Assembly (NCBI GenBank): GCA_035222895.1
Contig: JAVYIG010000170.1
Span: 723,501 to 787,500 of the forward strand
Length of the DNA stretch: 64,000 nt
Direction of reading: 5' to 3'
Source of the DNA: Strongylocentrotus droebachiensis
Taxonomy: Eukaryota; Echinodermata; Echinoidea; Camarodonta; Strongylocentrotidae
Part shown: piece after piece, positions 12,889-24,641 of the stretch
Numbering within the stretch: the first letter of the stretch is position 1
Layout: each line of letters starts with the position of its first letter
Program-made: the position numbers and the translations under genes
The notes under the pieces: generated by a model
Told to the model about the DNA's origin: nothing
The model's input: the letters and a program-made list of their open reading frames with translations, nothing else
The model's database searches: none

Positions 12889-12965
12889 TGTCGAGAGCGA
12901 GAAGGTGTTAACACCCATATCTGTACACAGATTTAATGCCCTTCTGGCTCTCAACAGATGGCATC
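12889..12965. repeat. GAGCCAGAAGGG palindrome element, copy
   Basis: Arms GTCGAGAGCGAGAAGGTGTT and AATGCCCTTCTGGCTCTCAA flank a core ATCTGTACACAGAT, itself a palindrome. It is one of the best-preserved copies. Confidence 0.75.
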
Positions 12966-13465
12966 AAGGTTATTCTATCTAGCTACATGTATATGTATAT
13001 AATACTATGGCCACCTCTGCATGAGGTAGGCCTACAAGTGAAAGAAAAAATAAGTTTGGGGAAATTGGGGGAATTCCTTATGTGCAATATGTTACATATT
13101 TTGTTCTTCAATTCTTTGCTTTGAATCTTGCCCTCTGTAAAATAAAACTAAAAATAATTTTTATTGTAGCGCTTTAGTATTCACAAATATATCCTCTATT
13201 AAATCTTGACAGCAGTGTTGGAGAAATACAAAACACGTTTAACCTGATGAATACAATAAAAGTGTTGATACAACACACACTAATACTATCTAGGCCAAAA
13301 TCCAATTATCTTGGAAAAATTAATACTCTTTCTCATCCCTCTCCTCATTATTCCCTTAATAAACTGCATTCTCTCATTCTCATGTGCTTAATACAAGGAA
13401 CATCCAGTTCCCGGAGGTAATGGGTTAAAAAAATAACAGGAAGCAGAATTCAACTGACTACAGTA

Positions 13466-13558
13466 GGTTGGAAGCCTCCTCAAATATATACAGTTGCTAT
13501 CACTGAATCTTTCAGCCCCAAAGCGTACATGACAGAGTGATTGTGAAGAATATACTAA
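13466..13558 (-). pseudogene. Decayed duplicate of RyR exon 2
   Basis: These 93 bases align over their length with exon 2 bases 14191-14101 at about 75% identity, counted by eye, with a net 2-base insertion near the end. Translated in the matching frame it reads LVYSSQSLCHVRFGAERFSD, against LVCSSQSLGHVLLGAEGFGN in exon 2. The invariant EGFGNR is lost, the frame shifts after SNC, and no GT donor follows TTCCAACC. It lies about 540 bp downstream in intron 2, same strand, as expected from tandem exon duplication and later decay. A 63-codon open frame across it is not a separate gene. Use as an alternative exon is unlikely. Confidence 0.8.
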
Positions 13559-13781
13559 TGCTAAATTATTTTTTCTCACCCTTCTCCTCTTTCTATTCCA
13601 GCGTTACAGTAGCTGAGCAAAATATAGTGGTACCAAAAGACACACCAGGAACACAAGCTGCATAGTTGTTCAAAATCATCACACAGACGTAGAACTTCAT
13701 CGCTCAGATACGGAGCTGGTTAAAGCATGTACGCCATCTCAATGAGGCTTAATATTGGCTAAACTTTCATTCAAATGTCTC

Positions 13782-13919
13782 TTAAAGGCCATCTGTACTA
13801 GTGTATAGGAGGGATTAGACCACCCTGCAAGGTCACTGGACAGGTGGTTATCTCATCAAATCAGCTCTCAATTACCATAAGAAAAAGAGGATCATGGGGG
13901 ACCAATGGTCACCGATAAT
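13782..13919 (-). repeat. Interspersed repeat, pair of 63253-63392
   Basis: The reverse complement of this stretch matches 63253-63392 at roughly 85-90%, sharing ACCATTGGTCCCC, ATGATCCTCTTTTTCTTATG and GATTTGATGAGATAACCACC in order. No inverted ends or tail were recognised. One copy sits in RyR intron 2, the other in KIF6. Confidence 0.7.
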
Positions 13920-14098
13920 GCATTGTTAGTCATATACATGTAGATGGCGCAAGTAGCTATAAGTAGTACAGTGGGCCTTTAAAGAACTTTTAATTAACAA
14001 AAATCACTGACTTTGACACATCTGCATTCTGGACACGTCTTTGCATGTCACTCAATCTCGCGAAGCTCATCGAAAACATGACAGTAAACACAACTCAC

Positions 14099-14206
14099 CT
14101 GGTTGGAAGCTTCTTCTAGTACACAGTTTCGATTGCCGAATCCTTCTGCTCCTAGGAGTACATGACCCAAGGATTGTGAGGAACATACTAAGTTGAGCTG
14201 ATCGCC
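14099..14206 (-). CDS. RYR: RyR exon 2
   Basis: This 108-bp exon lies between acceptor TTGTTTTACAG and donor CAG|GTGAGTT, with phase 0 at both ends. It encodes GDQLNLVCSSQSLGHVLLGA and then EGFGNRNCVLEEASNQ. AEGFGNR, followed by a Cys and LE two residues later, matches human AEGFGNRLCFLE and fly AEGFGNRHCFLE. The segment before it is divergent and 4 codons shorter than in vertebrates. Confidence 0.92.
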
Positions 14207-17200
14207 CTGTAAAACAATGAAAAGAAAGTATGACTATTGGTTAAGAGATGTCTTTAAAATAAATAGCTAACACAGCAATACGGTACATGTATATATGAGA
14301 ACTGTCAGACTTTACAAGAATATTTTAGAACTCTAGTGGTTGAGAAATTAAGTACCGGTATTATTTTAGACCCACTGCATATGACTTGATTTTGATAAAT
14401 ATAACACACTTTTCACAGAAACCAACCCAATTTGTCTCTGGCTTTGGTAGTGCACTCAATGGGATCAGGCATTCAGTATTTTTAACATTGATGAAAAAGT
14501 ATTACAGATGTACCAAGCATTAGAAAGTGAGTATTTGCATGAAACTTCAGAATTAATAATTAAAATCATTGCTATACTTAGCCACTATTATACAACACAT
14601 TCACATCTGTATGAGATAGCAATTGAGACAAACTTGGCTGATTCCATGTGGCACACTGAAATATTCACCAAACTTATCAGTTCATTAACATTCCATTTCT
14701 TAGGTCCATGGTTGTAATCTCAGAATACCAAATGTATCACATTTCATCACTTCATCTTTTACAAACATGCAATTCATATCCATGTATATACGCCTCAGAT
14801 TCTTTTTTTACAAACATGCAATTCATATTCATGTACATTACATGTCAGATGTTTTCTATAATAATCTTGCAGTCCATTCCAATTTTAGGACTGTATACAT
14901 AATGCCTTTACATGTATAAAATCAATTAAATTAATCAAATTAATTAAAAGATGTTTTTGTTGTTTACAATCAACTTGTATAACATTTCCATAATTATTAT
15001 CTAAACTAAAAACAATGTCTTGTCTCATGTTATTGGTACATAGAAAACACAATCATGCCATATCATATCATATCATATCATATTTCTTATTCAATGTCAT
15101 ATCTGAACTAAGCGTACTCAAATCACCCACGGCCAGATCACCCACACATGAATATTCTATTTTCTTTCCTTTCTATGCTAAAAACCTCTCCACAATAGCA
15201 TACAGTTTTTGCGGATTGCATTATGCAAGGCTCTTAAGAGATGTCACCGTTCAAACACCCCAGACATCACAATATATGCCCTTGCATCGAATTCCAACCC
15301 AACTGATGACCCTTATATCTAGATGTGGCAGGGAGCCATCATTTCTAAAACCATTTATGCCTCTTCCGGGAATTTTCTCCCTAAGTAGTCTGGGGAAGGG
15401 AAGAGGAGGAAACGAGCAATAAAAGCAAGAATAGATGACTATAAAAGTGAGGGATTTGGCATCAGAGCGATTAAGGCTCCCTCTTTCTTTACTGTTGGTT
15501 TTGAGTTTGTATTGCCATTATTTGATGGTTGTAATGTGTAAGGATTTTCTTGATGATTTTTTTGTTGTGTTGTTGAGTGTGGAGAGACAGCTGAGTTAAA
15601 AACATATATTATTTATGATGAAGATGATAACTTGTTTTGAAATGTCTCTTTAGCTTAATCCAAAATTTACCCAAGAAATGTAATATATTAAAATAAAGTT
15701 GTTATAAGATATTTATTCCCTGCCTATAGGTATGACGAAATTAAAGATTGACTAACAACAATGGAAAATTTCAGACTTAACAATAGTTTACTTGGGAATC
15801 ATTGTTAGAACGATTAAGAAAATTGATGCACTTTTTATTCAATTATATACAAAACGTTTGTAGGTTTGCCAACTTCAAAAATAATCTTTTACAATGCTGA
15901 TAGAAAACAAATTACCCCCAAAAAGAACGTCCCAGCGAGAAACAAAATGATAAAGGGAAAGAATTGTGTGGAGAGTGTGAAAGCGCTCTTACTCATATTA
16001 TTTTACTCAGGCAGACTTAACACTATTCTGGCTCACGGCACACTAATTATCTGTAGTGTCTCCTAGAATGCCACTAAAACATGTGTTCATACATAGCTAC
16101 CGTATTTGTAACTGGCTAGACACAAATAAAAGTCAGCATGACTTTATCCGCTCTCCCCCACTCCTCTCTCTCTCTATCACTCTCTCACCTTCAGAAATAG
16201 CCATATTTAAATTCCCATAAATCTTTCAGCCTACCCATAAATGAACTCTGCAAATACTCGTTAGAGAATGGCTTTCCGACAATATTTATGATGTGTGTTT
16301 GCCTACCTACACTCATCATTGACCGAGACTATCACTCATACTATCCTTTGGGGCTTGAGCGATGCCTTTCATTTCTCTTGCGTGTGTTTACACGTAATTC
16401 ACTAACCTGGAAGAATCGTAAATACACACATCCTCTCTGCCCGTAATCGATGGGTGGATGGAAATAATTTCTATTTTCACATTTTCAAACCCCAAGAAAA
16501 GATGTAAAGATGAAGTCATGCGAATGCTGCATTTTGAAGGAAAGTGTCGAACAGTTCATCGGAAAGATTGAAATAACACAGGAACACTTTGGCCGTATCC
16601 TCTTAAGATTTAACCCCAATGCCTGACTTCAGATTTTGATCAAAATGGGGTTTAACAAAGGAAATTAGTAGAAGGTCTAAGTTTTCCTTTGACAACAGCA
16701 ATCTTAGATCCAGAGACGGGTTTAAATATCAAACAGAATAATCCCTGAAGGTAATTGCTCACAAGATATTATTGCTGCTGTATAAAGCAGGTGGAAGTGG
16801 ATGACCAGTTTTCAGGTACAGCAAGTGCTAAGGAATTAAAACTTATCTTCAATGCTGGTAAAAGAATTGTATTGTATTTAAAGGAACCAGTTTCAATTAC
16901 TTCTGAAAGATTCCAATGCAGTTAATAATAATAATAACAACAACAACAATAACAATAATGATGATAATATTAATGAGTAGAAGAAGAAGAAAATAGGTCT
17001 GATTCTCTAAGAATCTATTTTCCATTTAAGTAGACAGATTTAAAAGGGATTTTCCCACAATTATTTGCTTGCAAAAACTTGTGATACACGACTAACATGT
17101 TTATCATTATATGTACAGAGTGAGTCAAAAAAAAAGTTTACACTTGATAAAGGTAATTATCTCTTCACACCAATGTTATTGTTGGATGGCAACTTAGGGT

Positions 17201-20200
17201 TTCATTGTAAGCGTGGCTCCGTGATGCATACAAGGCTCCGGGGTATACCGTGTGAGTCAAAAGAAAGTTTACACCTAGAAAATTGCTAATTATTTTAAAA
17301 ATCATCTATGAACAGTAAATTATTATACATCTTATGAAAGAGTGTTTTATCCCAAATCATTTGGTACCATTTTTGTGTGGTATGTGTTCACGCTTGGATG
17401 AACACGAGGCATTGTTTGCGAGAGTGCAAAAATCGACTTGCGCCAAAGTTGCTTATGTGATGTTTGAATAAAACAATTTGGATTTGGGTATTAATTCGGT
17501 CTTTGCAGATCCAAATAACAGCCCTAACAAAATTAATCATGCCACACATATCAAATATCAAATATCAACGAACATTTGTGCGCGTGTGTGTGGGTGGTGT
17601 GACTTTGCCCTTTGCAAAAAGCATATGCAATGCATTTCATTTGATACATTTAATTCATTCTCTCACTCCATTAATCCCAACATAATACATGTACATACTG
17701 TACGCATCACTTTGGCGCAAGTCGATTTTTGCACTCTCGCAAACAATGCCTCGTGTTCATCCAAGCGTGAACACTTGCAACACAAAAATGATACCAAATG
17801 ATTTGGGATAAAACACTCTTTCATAAGATGTATAATAATTTACTGTTCATAGATGAATTTTAAAATAATTAGCAATTTTCTAGGTGTAAACTTTTTTTTG
17901 ACTCACACGGTATACCCCGGAGCCTTGTATGCATCACGGAGCCACGCTTACAATGAAACCCTAAGTTGCCATCCTGCAATAACATCGGTGTGAAGAGATA
18001 ATTACCTTTATCAAGATTTTGAAGTGATGCAACAAGTTTCTCCCCAGGTCATCCAATTAATACCCTCAAGAATTGCTCCTATCACTCAATCTCCTTGAAA
18101 ATCTTCTTGAAGACTGTCTTTATTAGCCGAAGTTTTTTATAATAGCTTGTTCATGCTGCTCCAGGAAAATCAGGGTGCGTTCATCATTTTTTTTCAACTC
18201 AGAAACAGCGTTTCTATATATACATATCGAACCCCACTATAAAGACGTGATTTGCGAAATGTCGCCTTTATCAACTCGTCAAGATTCAAAATAAAGGCCT
18301 TGTCTCTGCGCAACTGCTTTGTGCCGTTTGACCCGGAAACAGAGAGTTGCTCAGAGGTCAACTAGGGCACAGCACATGGCGCGCGCTATTTCTCCAGATA
18401 GAAAATAAACTCGGGAACGTCCGATTTGTATGTGTGTTTCAAAATAGCTTTTCATTTATCATCTCTCGAAAACTTGATTCTGGCTCATTCTCACATTCAA
18501 AACACACCTTTTTTTTTGGCGTTACACTTTACCCATATCTAAAGACGTTTGAAAACGGGCTTGCTATTGTTTCCATGCAAATTTGCCTGAAACACGTTTG
18601 AAAACGCTGATTCTAGGCCAGAAAAGGGATGATAAACACACCCTTAGCCTGATCACAACTAGCTTGAGCAAATTTGAAGTGAACTAGTGAAGATGCAAAC
18701 AGCAAGCCATTTCATCCATCATGCAGTGACATGATTAAAGAAACCTGGTGCTGTGTCCTGAATCACCACAAAAGTCAGATATCAAACCTGTCATTAAAGA
18801 ATGAGAAACTACAGGGACTAATAAGGAGAAACAAGGTTGACAATGGAGGGTCACAATGTAGCATATGCTGAGAGCCAGAAGGGCCTTATTAAACTCATAT
18901 CCTTTAAAACGGAGTTAACATGATTCTAGCTATCGGTGGAAAGTATCTTGATAAATTATCTGAGGACCTGTTTTTTACAGAGGGTACTAATACTCTCAGT
19001 GATGCTTGGAAGAAGAAAAAAGCCAATAAGGAAAGGTTGAATTTGTTGTACATCAAATTTTATTTAGACTATGAGGATCAATTTTTTTTTTTAATATACC
19101 TAATCTTGCTAAAAAATCACAGGCACACGACACAGATATGAGCATATGGAACTACACACCGATGTGGCATGTAAGTTTGGTTCAAACTTGTCTGTTAATG
19201 TCATTAGATATCCTATATGAGGGCATTTGACAAGCAGAAGGGACATTTCTACTATCAAGTTATTTCAAACTGTCATACAAAGAAGGAGAAAAATCTCAAC
19301 TTGCTCTTTTAATACCAGAATTCAATGTTCTCTTTAAAGAGGCCTGAATGATGCCCGATGATGAATGTGTTTTGACAAGCGTCGGTCCTCAGAGCAGCAT
19401 CTCACATGACTGTCGTCGCCAATCCCAATACCCATCCATCTTGTGCGACAATAATCGCTAATATACCGCCCATTTGATCAATGTTCTGTGCCGTTATTGC
19501 GTGCCATGTTTACGTTGTCTTCACATGAAATGTTTGAGTAATACCACGCATAAAAAAAATGTTTTCAAATATGAAGGTGAAAGGATTTTTAGAGAGAGAA
19601 AAATATTGAGTCTATTTTGGGGCACGTAATCAATCAAAAGATTTAGTAGAGGTCGAGAGAGTATGATCCTAAATTTGACTGTTCACTTTTGGAGTTTTAC
19701 AACATATGCTCCGGTGACAATTGATGGAACATTTGAGAAATATTCTGTTCCATATATTTGAACCTCTTGGCAATGGAGCCAGAGATTGAAGATACCATAT
19801 TCTAGGGTCCATAGAAAATGTGTGATCAAATATAACATATCATGTTTACTTGAATTGAGTTAATTGCATATTTTCTCTTCATGATTTTTTTCCAGAGTTA
19901 CAAAACTAAAACAACGTAATCATGATTATAAAAAAATCATATAATCAAACATCATCAATGTAAAATACTAACATTGTAATACTAACATAAAATAATCATA
20001 AAGAAGGATTAACATATAAGTTTAACTTGAGGGCGTTACAAATCCATTATAGAGCTTAATAATGCTAGAGTAATCACAAAAATATTCATAATTATTCAAT
20101 GTGTAATGTAGATAGATCATGGAAACTCAATCATGAAAGTGAAGTCATAAGCAAAAAGAAAAAAGAAGAAAAGGAATCCAAGATATAAAGGAAGAATCAA

Positions 20201-23200
20201 TGTTTACAACATTTTTCAAATACTCATTTAATATCTACTGTAGATTGCATGTGGTATAATAGTAGATGCTAAATCTTACTGAATATCAAGAATAAAAACA
20301 TCATGATAGAGAGAGAGGAAGAGGAAGAGGAAGGGAAAGAGAGAGGAAGAGGAAGAGAAAGAGAGAGGAAGAGAAAGAGAGAGGAAGAGAAAAAGAGAGG
20401 GAAAGAGAAAGAGAGGGGAAGAGAGAGAAAAAGAGAGATGGAGAGAAAGAAAGAGAAAGAGAGAGAGAAAGAAACAGAGACAGAGAGAGACAAAGACAGA
20501 GACAGAGGCAGACAGACAGACAAAACACAGACAGACAGAAAGACCTGGATAAACTGTCAAGATCGTAATTGAATTTGGTGGTTAAAGCAACAACAAGTCA
20601 TTACTTCAATCTGAATTATAACATGTAACAGGTGTGGCTTTCGAGATAAAATCATATTAAATTTCCAAGAATCCAGAGGCTGTTCCCCCAAGGTTTGTGA
20701 TAAGCCTTCATATATACAACAAAATGTATTCCTAAAATATTTCATTTTGTCCTTCTTTTTTGTAGGAAAATATAAACATGCACAAATTCATCAATTCATA
20801 TTTTTTCAAGTTATCTCTTTTCACAAAATAGTTTTATAAACATTTTTTATAACAGTTATACACTGTAAGCAATTAGATCTACTATAGCAGAACACCATTA
20901 TGATTTATGAGACATGCAGCAATAGAAAATGAGCTCACAGCTTCAGAACGTGTGTGAAATAGGATACAACTTGACAGGTATATGACCTTATGAAAGTATG
21001 TATATCTATGAGGGGTAGGGGGAGGGGGAGGGGGAGGGGGGAGGGGGAGGGGGGAGGGGGCGAGATCCATTGTCTGCCTTTCCCTAAAGCCCTATGGCTA
21101 TTCAGTGACATTTATCTTTGTTCATTTGTTCCTTCTACAAATGAATTGGTCTTGTGTTGAGAGAAACGTTTGAAAGCATGACAGAGATATCAAATAAGAT
21201 GGCTTAGAATTTATGCTTCAGCATTTGATATATGAAAGTATGTACATGTATATCTACTTGGAGGGGGAGGGTGCGCAACTCACATGCTCCACTGTCTGCT
21301 TATTCTTAGAAACCATATTCTATGACATTTTTCTTTACTCAAACGTTCCTTCTGCACATGAATTGGTCAAATTGTGTGGAGAGAAACATTTGAAAACATG
21401 ACAGAGATATAAAATAAGATGGCTCAGAATTTATGCTTCTGCGTTTATTATATGAGAGTAAGTACATGTATATCTATTAGGAGGGGGGAGGGGGCGCAAG
21501 TCACATGATCCATCGTCTGCTTTTCCCTGAAGCCATATGGTTGGCTATTCAGTGACATTTATCTTTGTTTATTCGTTCCTTCTCCACATGAATTGATCTT
21601 GTGTGGAGAGAAACGTTTATGCTTCAGCTTTTAATATATTTAGTACATGTATACACCTTCTTGGAGGGGGGAGCACAAGTCACATGATCAATCGTCTTCT
21701 TTTTCCCAGAAGCCCTATTTAATGACATTCTTCTTTCCCATCTCTTCTGAACATGAATTGATCTGCTGCGGAGAGAAATGTTTAAAAGCGTGACAGAGAT
21801 TAAAAAAATGATGGCTTTGAATAATTATGTACATGTATCATACATACTTGGAGAGGGGGGGGGGGGGGGGACGAGTGCAAGTCACATGACCTATCGTCTG
21901 CTTTTTTCCCAGAAGCCCTATTCAATGACATTCTTCTTTGCCATCTCTCCTTCACATTAATTGATCTGCTACGGAGAGGAATATTTAAAAGCCAGACAGC
22001 GATATAAAATGCATTTATGCTCCAGCATGTTCGAATATCTAGATGGACAAAAAGGCTCGATATTTGCAATTTTGATTCACGCAGCTTCCTGCTCTGGGGT
22101 TTGTGGGTTTGCCATTTTTCCTGAAGCAATGAATCAGAAGAAACCTGGAAAACCATGGAAACCAATGACAGATGCAATGGTTTAGAATGTCTTCTTTTGA
22201 AGTTAAATTGAAATTGAAGTTGTGGTGGTGGTGAAAAAAACGAATTGGAATTCCCTTAGGAGAGAAATTGTATTTAAAGGGGAGAAATAAATTTGTTTAA
22301 TATGCTGGATAGACAACATCTGCTTATTTAGACCTTTCATGCATTTCAAGGCAATATGAAAGGGAAAAAAACATAACGGTAATCATTTTTAATTTCATTC
22401 AATTTTTATTTACTTCATTTCTAGGCATAGATATAAAACATTTAAAAAATAAAGTAAGAAATACCAATTTGCTAGCCTGGGGATAGGCAGAAGGAAACTG
22501 GTTTCTGTTACATATATAAATGCAGAACATTTCTAAATTTTCAATTAAAGTTTATTGCTGATAATTACTGATGACAATGAACTAACAAGAACAAATATTT
22601 TAAATGGAAGACAAGCAAATATGTGGTCTTTGACATCTCTGTTTGGATTTCATTCTACACCATGTACATGTACATATACAACCAAGAAAACCAATGACCT
22701 TGATAATGAATCATCATGACCTTTGAAGCCCTAAACCCAACTCTCATCTTTAAAGAGCCTAATGAATATGTTAAAGACAAAGAAGGTTAGAAGGCCCCTT
22801 GTTTTTGTTTCTGTTTTGCAAATTGGTCTGTCTGTCAATCAATGCAGCCGCCCTCATTTACAGACGATGAGCAACTCCATTCCATCGGCACTCGTCACAT
22901 GATTAATGTGTTGTAGGACAACATCGACAATCATGGCGGGGTCTGTATAATTACATCTCCAGATATCGTGAGGGTTAAATACAAGTATCTGCATGTCGTC
23001 TGCTGTCCGCAAGAAGGCCTTAAAGACATTGTTTACCAATGTTTCCAGTTTACAAATCTGAGATGCATGGCCCTACGTGTTATCAGTGTCTGTGATATGG
23101 TGTAATATTGAAGCCCTAACAAAATTGCACTTCAAAATAATCATGAAGTGATTCAAAAAATAAAAAATCTTTGAGTGACCGGTTTTACCAAGCTCATTTT

Positions 23201-24595
23201 CCAAAATAGACTGTAGTGTTATAAAAACCAATGGGAAAACGTTTTTTGACATTTCTAATTCCAATCATAAATATCTTGATAATCAGACAGGCGATCGGCT
23301 TGTAGAAGTCATGGGATTCCTGACTGACCTAAAAATGTATAATCATGATTGCAGCATGAGCTAAATGCAGATTTAAAAAAAAAAGAATCTGAGGCAAAGA
23401 TACCCAATCCCTTTAAGAGCTAGATGTATTGTCAATGCCAGTAATGGCTAGTCACTAGTAAAGGCTTTCTTGCAGGCAGCCGACGATGATCACAAGCTGG
23501 CACTCAGACTCTCGGATGATGCCAAGTGCTCAGGATTGTGGGGTGTTCTTTTTCAAAACACAAGTTTCAGTTGCACATTCTAGGGACCCCATATGCACTA
23601 AAAAATAAGTGCACTCTCAAAGTGTAGGTACATGTACCATAAAAGACATCAAGGATGAATGTTGATTGTTGGTGACCTGAATGTTGCAATCTGACCCTAT
23701 CCTACTGATTGTTGTGGTAGTTTCAAGCCCAATTTACTTTAATAGCAAATCGATTGAATGAATGAATGAATGAATGAAGGATTTGGAATACATGAATAAT
23801 GTTTACTGAGAGCTGGACGAGCAATGACTTCTTTATGAAAGTACATTAATTACTGCTTCTGTGACAACCGGGAGACTCACACCACACCAACACAACACCA
23901 TTAGACTGAACAACAACAAAAATCCCTTTACTCTGAATTACAAAAAAATCAGACAGTTTGAAAAAGGTTTGGTATTTCTCATAGAGTAGTCTAAAGAATG
24001 CTCAAGAGTCAAGACACTCCATCGTTTTTGAACTCTCCATAAATTGTCTAGGAACTTGGAAGCATACCAAGTACCAACCACTGGACAGTAGCATGGAGGT
24101 ACCACAAGGGGAAGACTCCAGGAGAATGCTTTCTGATTCAAATCAGGATACTCACAAAACAGCACTCTCAAAATAATGATCATACTGCTAATTTGTAACT
24201 AAATTGTACCAGACACTAGGGACACCAGACCTTTCTTGATTTGGCTAGAGTTCCTTGAAGCTACATGTAATCTTGTTTGAACGAGGGAAAGTTCACGTAG
24301 ACAAAGTGACTGTCACATGATCTAGATTTCATTAAAACTAGAGCGAGGGGCTTAGATATGATAGGTGTATGACACAGTAATACAGCTGTTCTAGAATGAT
24401 CTCTCTTTCTTTCTCACTCTCTCTCTCTCTCTCTCTTTCTCTCTCAAACACACAAATCCATCTCTCTGGCGCTCTCTCTTTCCTTCAATATATCCTTTTT
24501 TCTCGGTCCCTACCCCCCCCCCCCCCCCTCTCTTTCTCTCTCTCTCTCTCTTTCCATCTCACTTTCCTTTATATCACTTCCACACTTTCTTTCTT

Positions 24596-24641
<46 letters not shown>

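Larger units (their letters stand above)
1..14098 (-). other. RyR intron 2 (partial, runs out of window)
   Basis: Starts at donor CAG|GTGAGTT. I searched the minus strand by eye for exon 3 hallmarks (PPDL, EQSLSVRALQE) and exon 4 (GHRTLLYGHA) and found none, so exon 3 is probably beyond base 1. Apart from the exon-2 relic and the repeats listed, 286-1570, 2105-2770, 3180-4580 and 4780-6540 look like unique AT-rich DNA with no supported gene. Confidence 0.55.

Noticed and set aside
13388-13579. 63-codon minus-strand frame as a small gene
   Set aside because: Its middle is the decayed copy of RyR exon 2; the frame is a by-product.
15015-15422. 135-codon plus-strand frame
   Set aside because: Begins in an (ATATC)n repeat, has no recognisable motif and mixed composition; judged a chance frame.
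20995-22020. CRISPR-like or satellite array
   Set aside because: Repeat units are adjacent and long with no spacer pattern; this is a eukaryotic tandem array.
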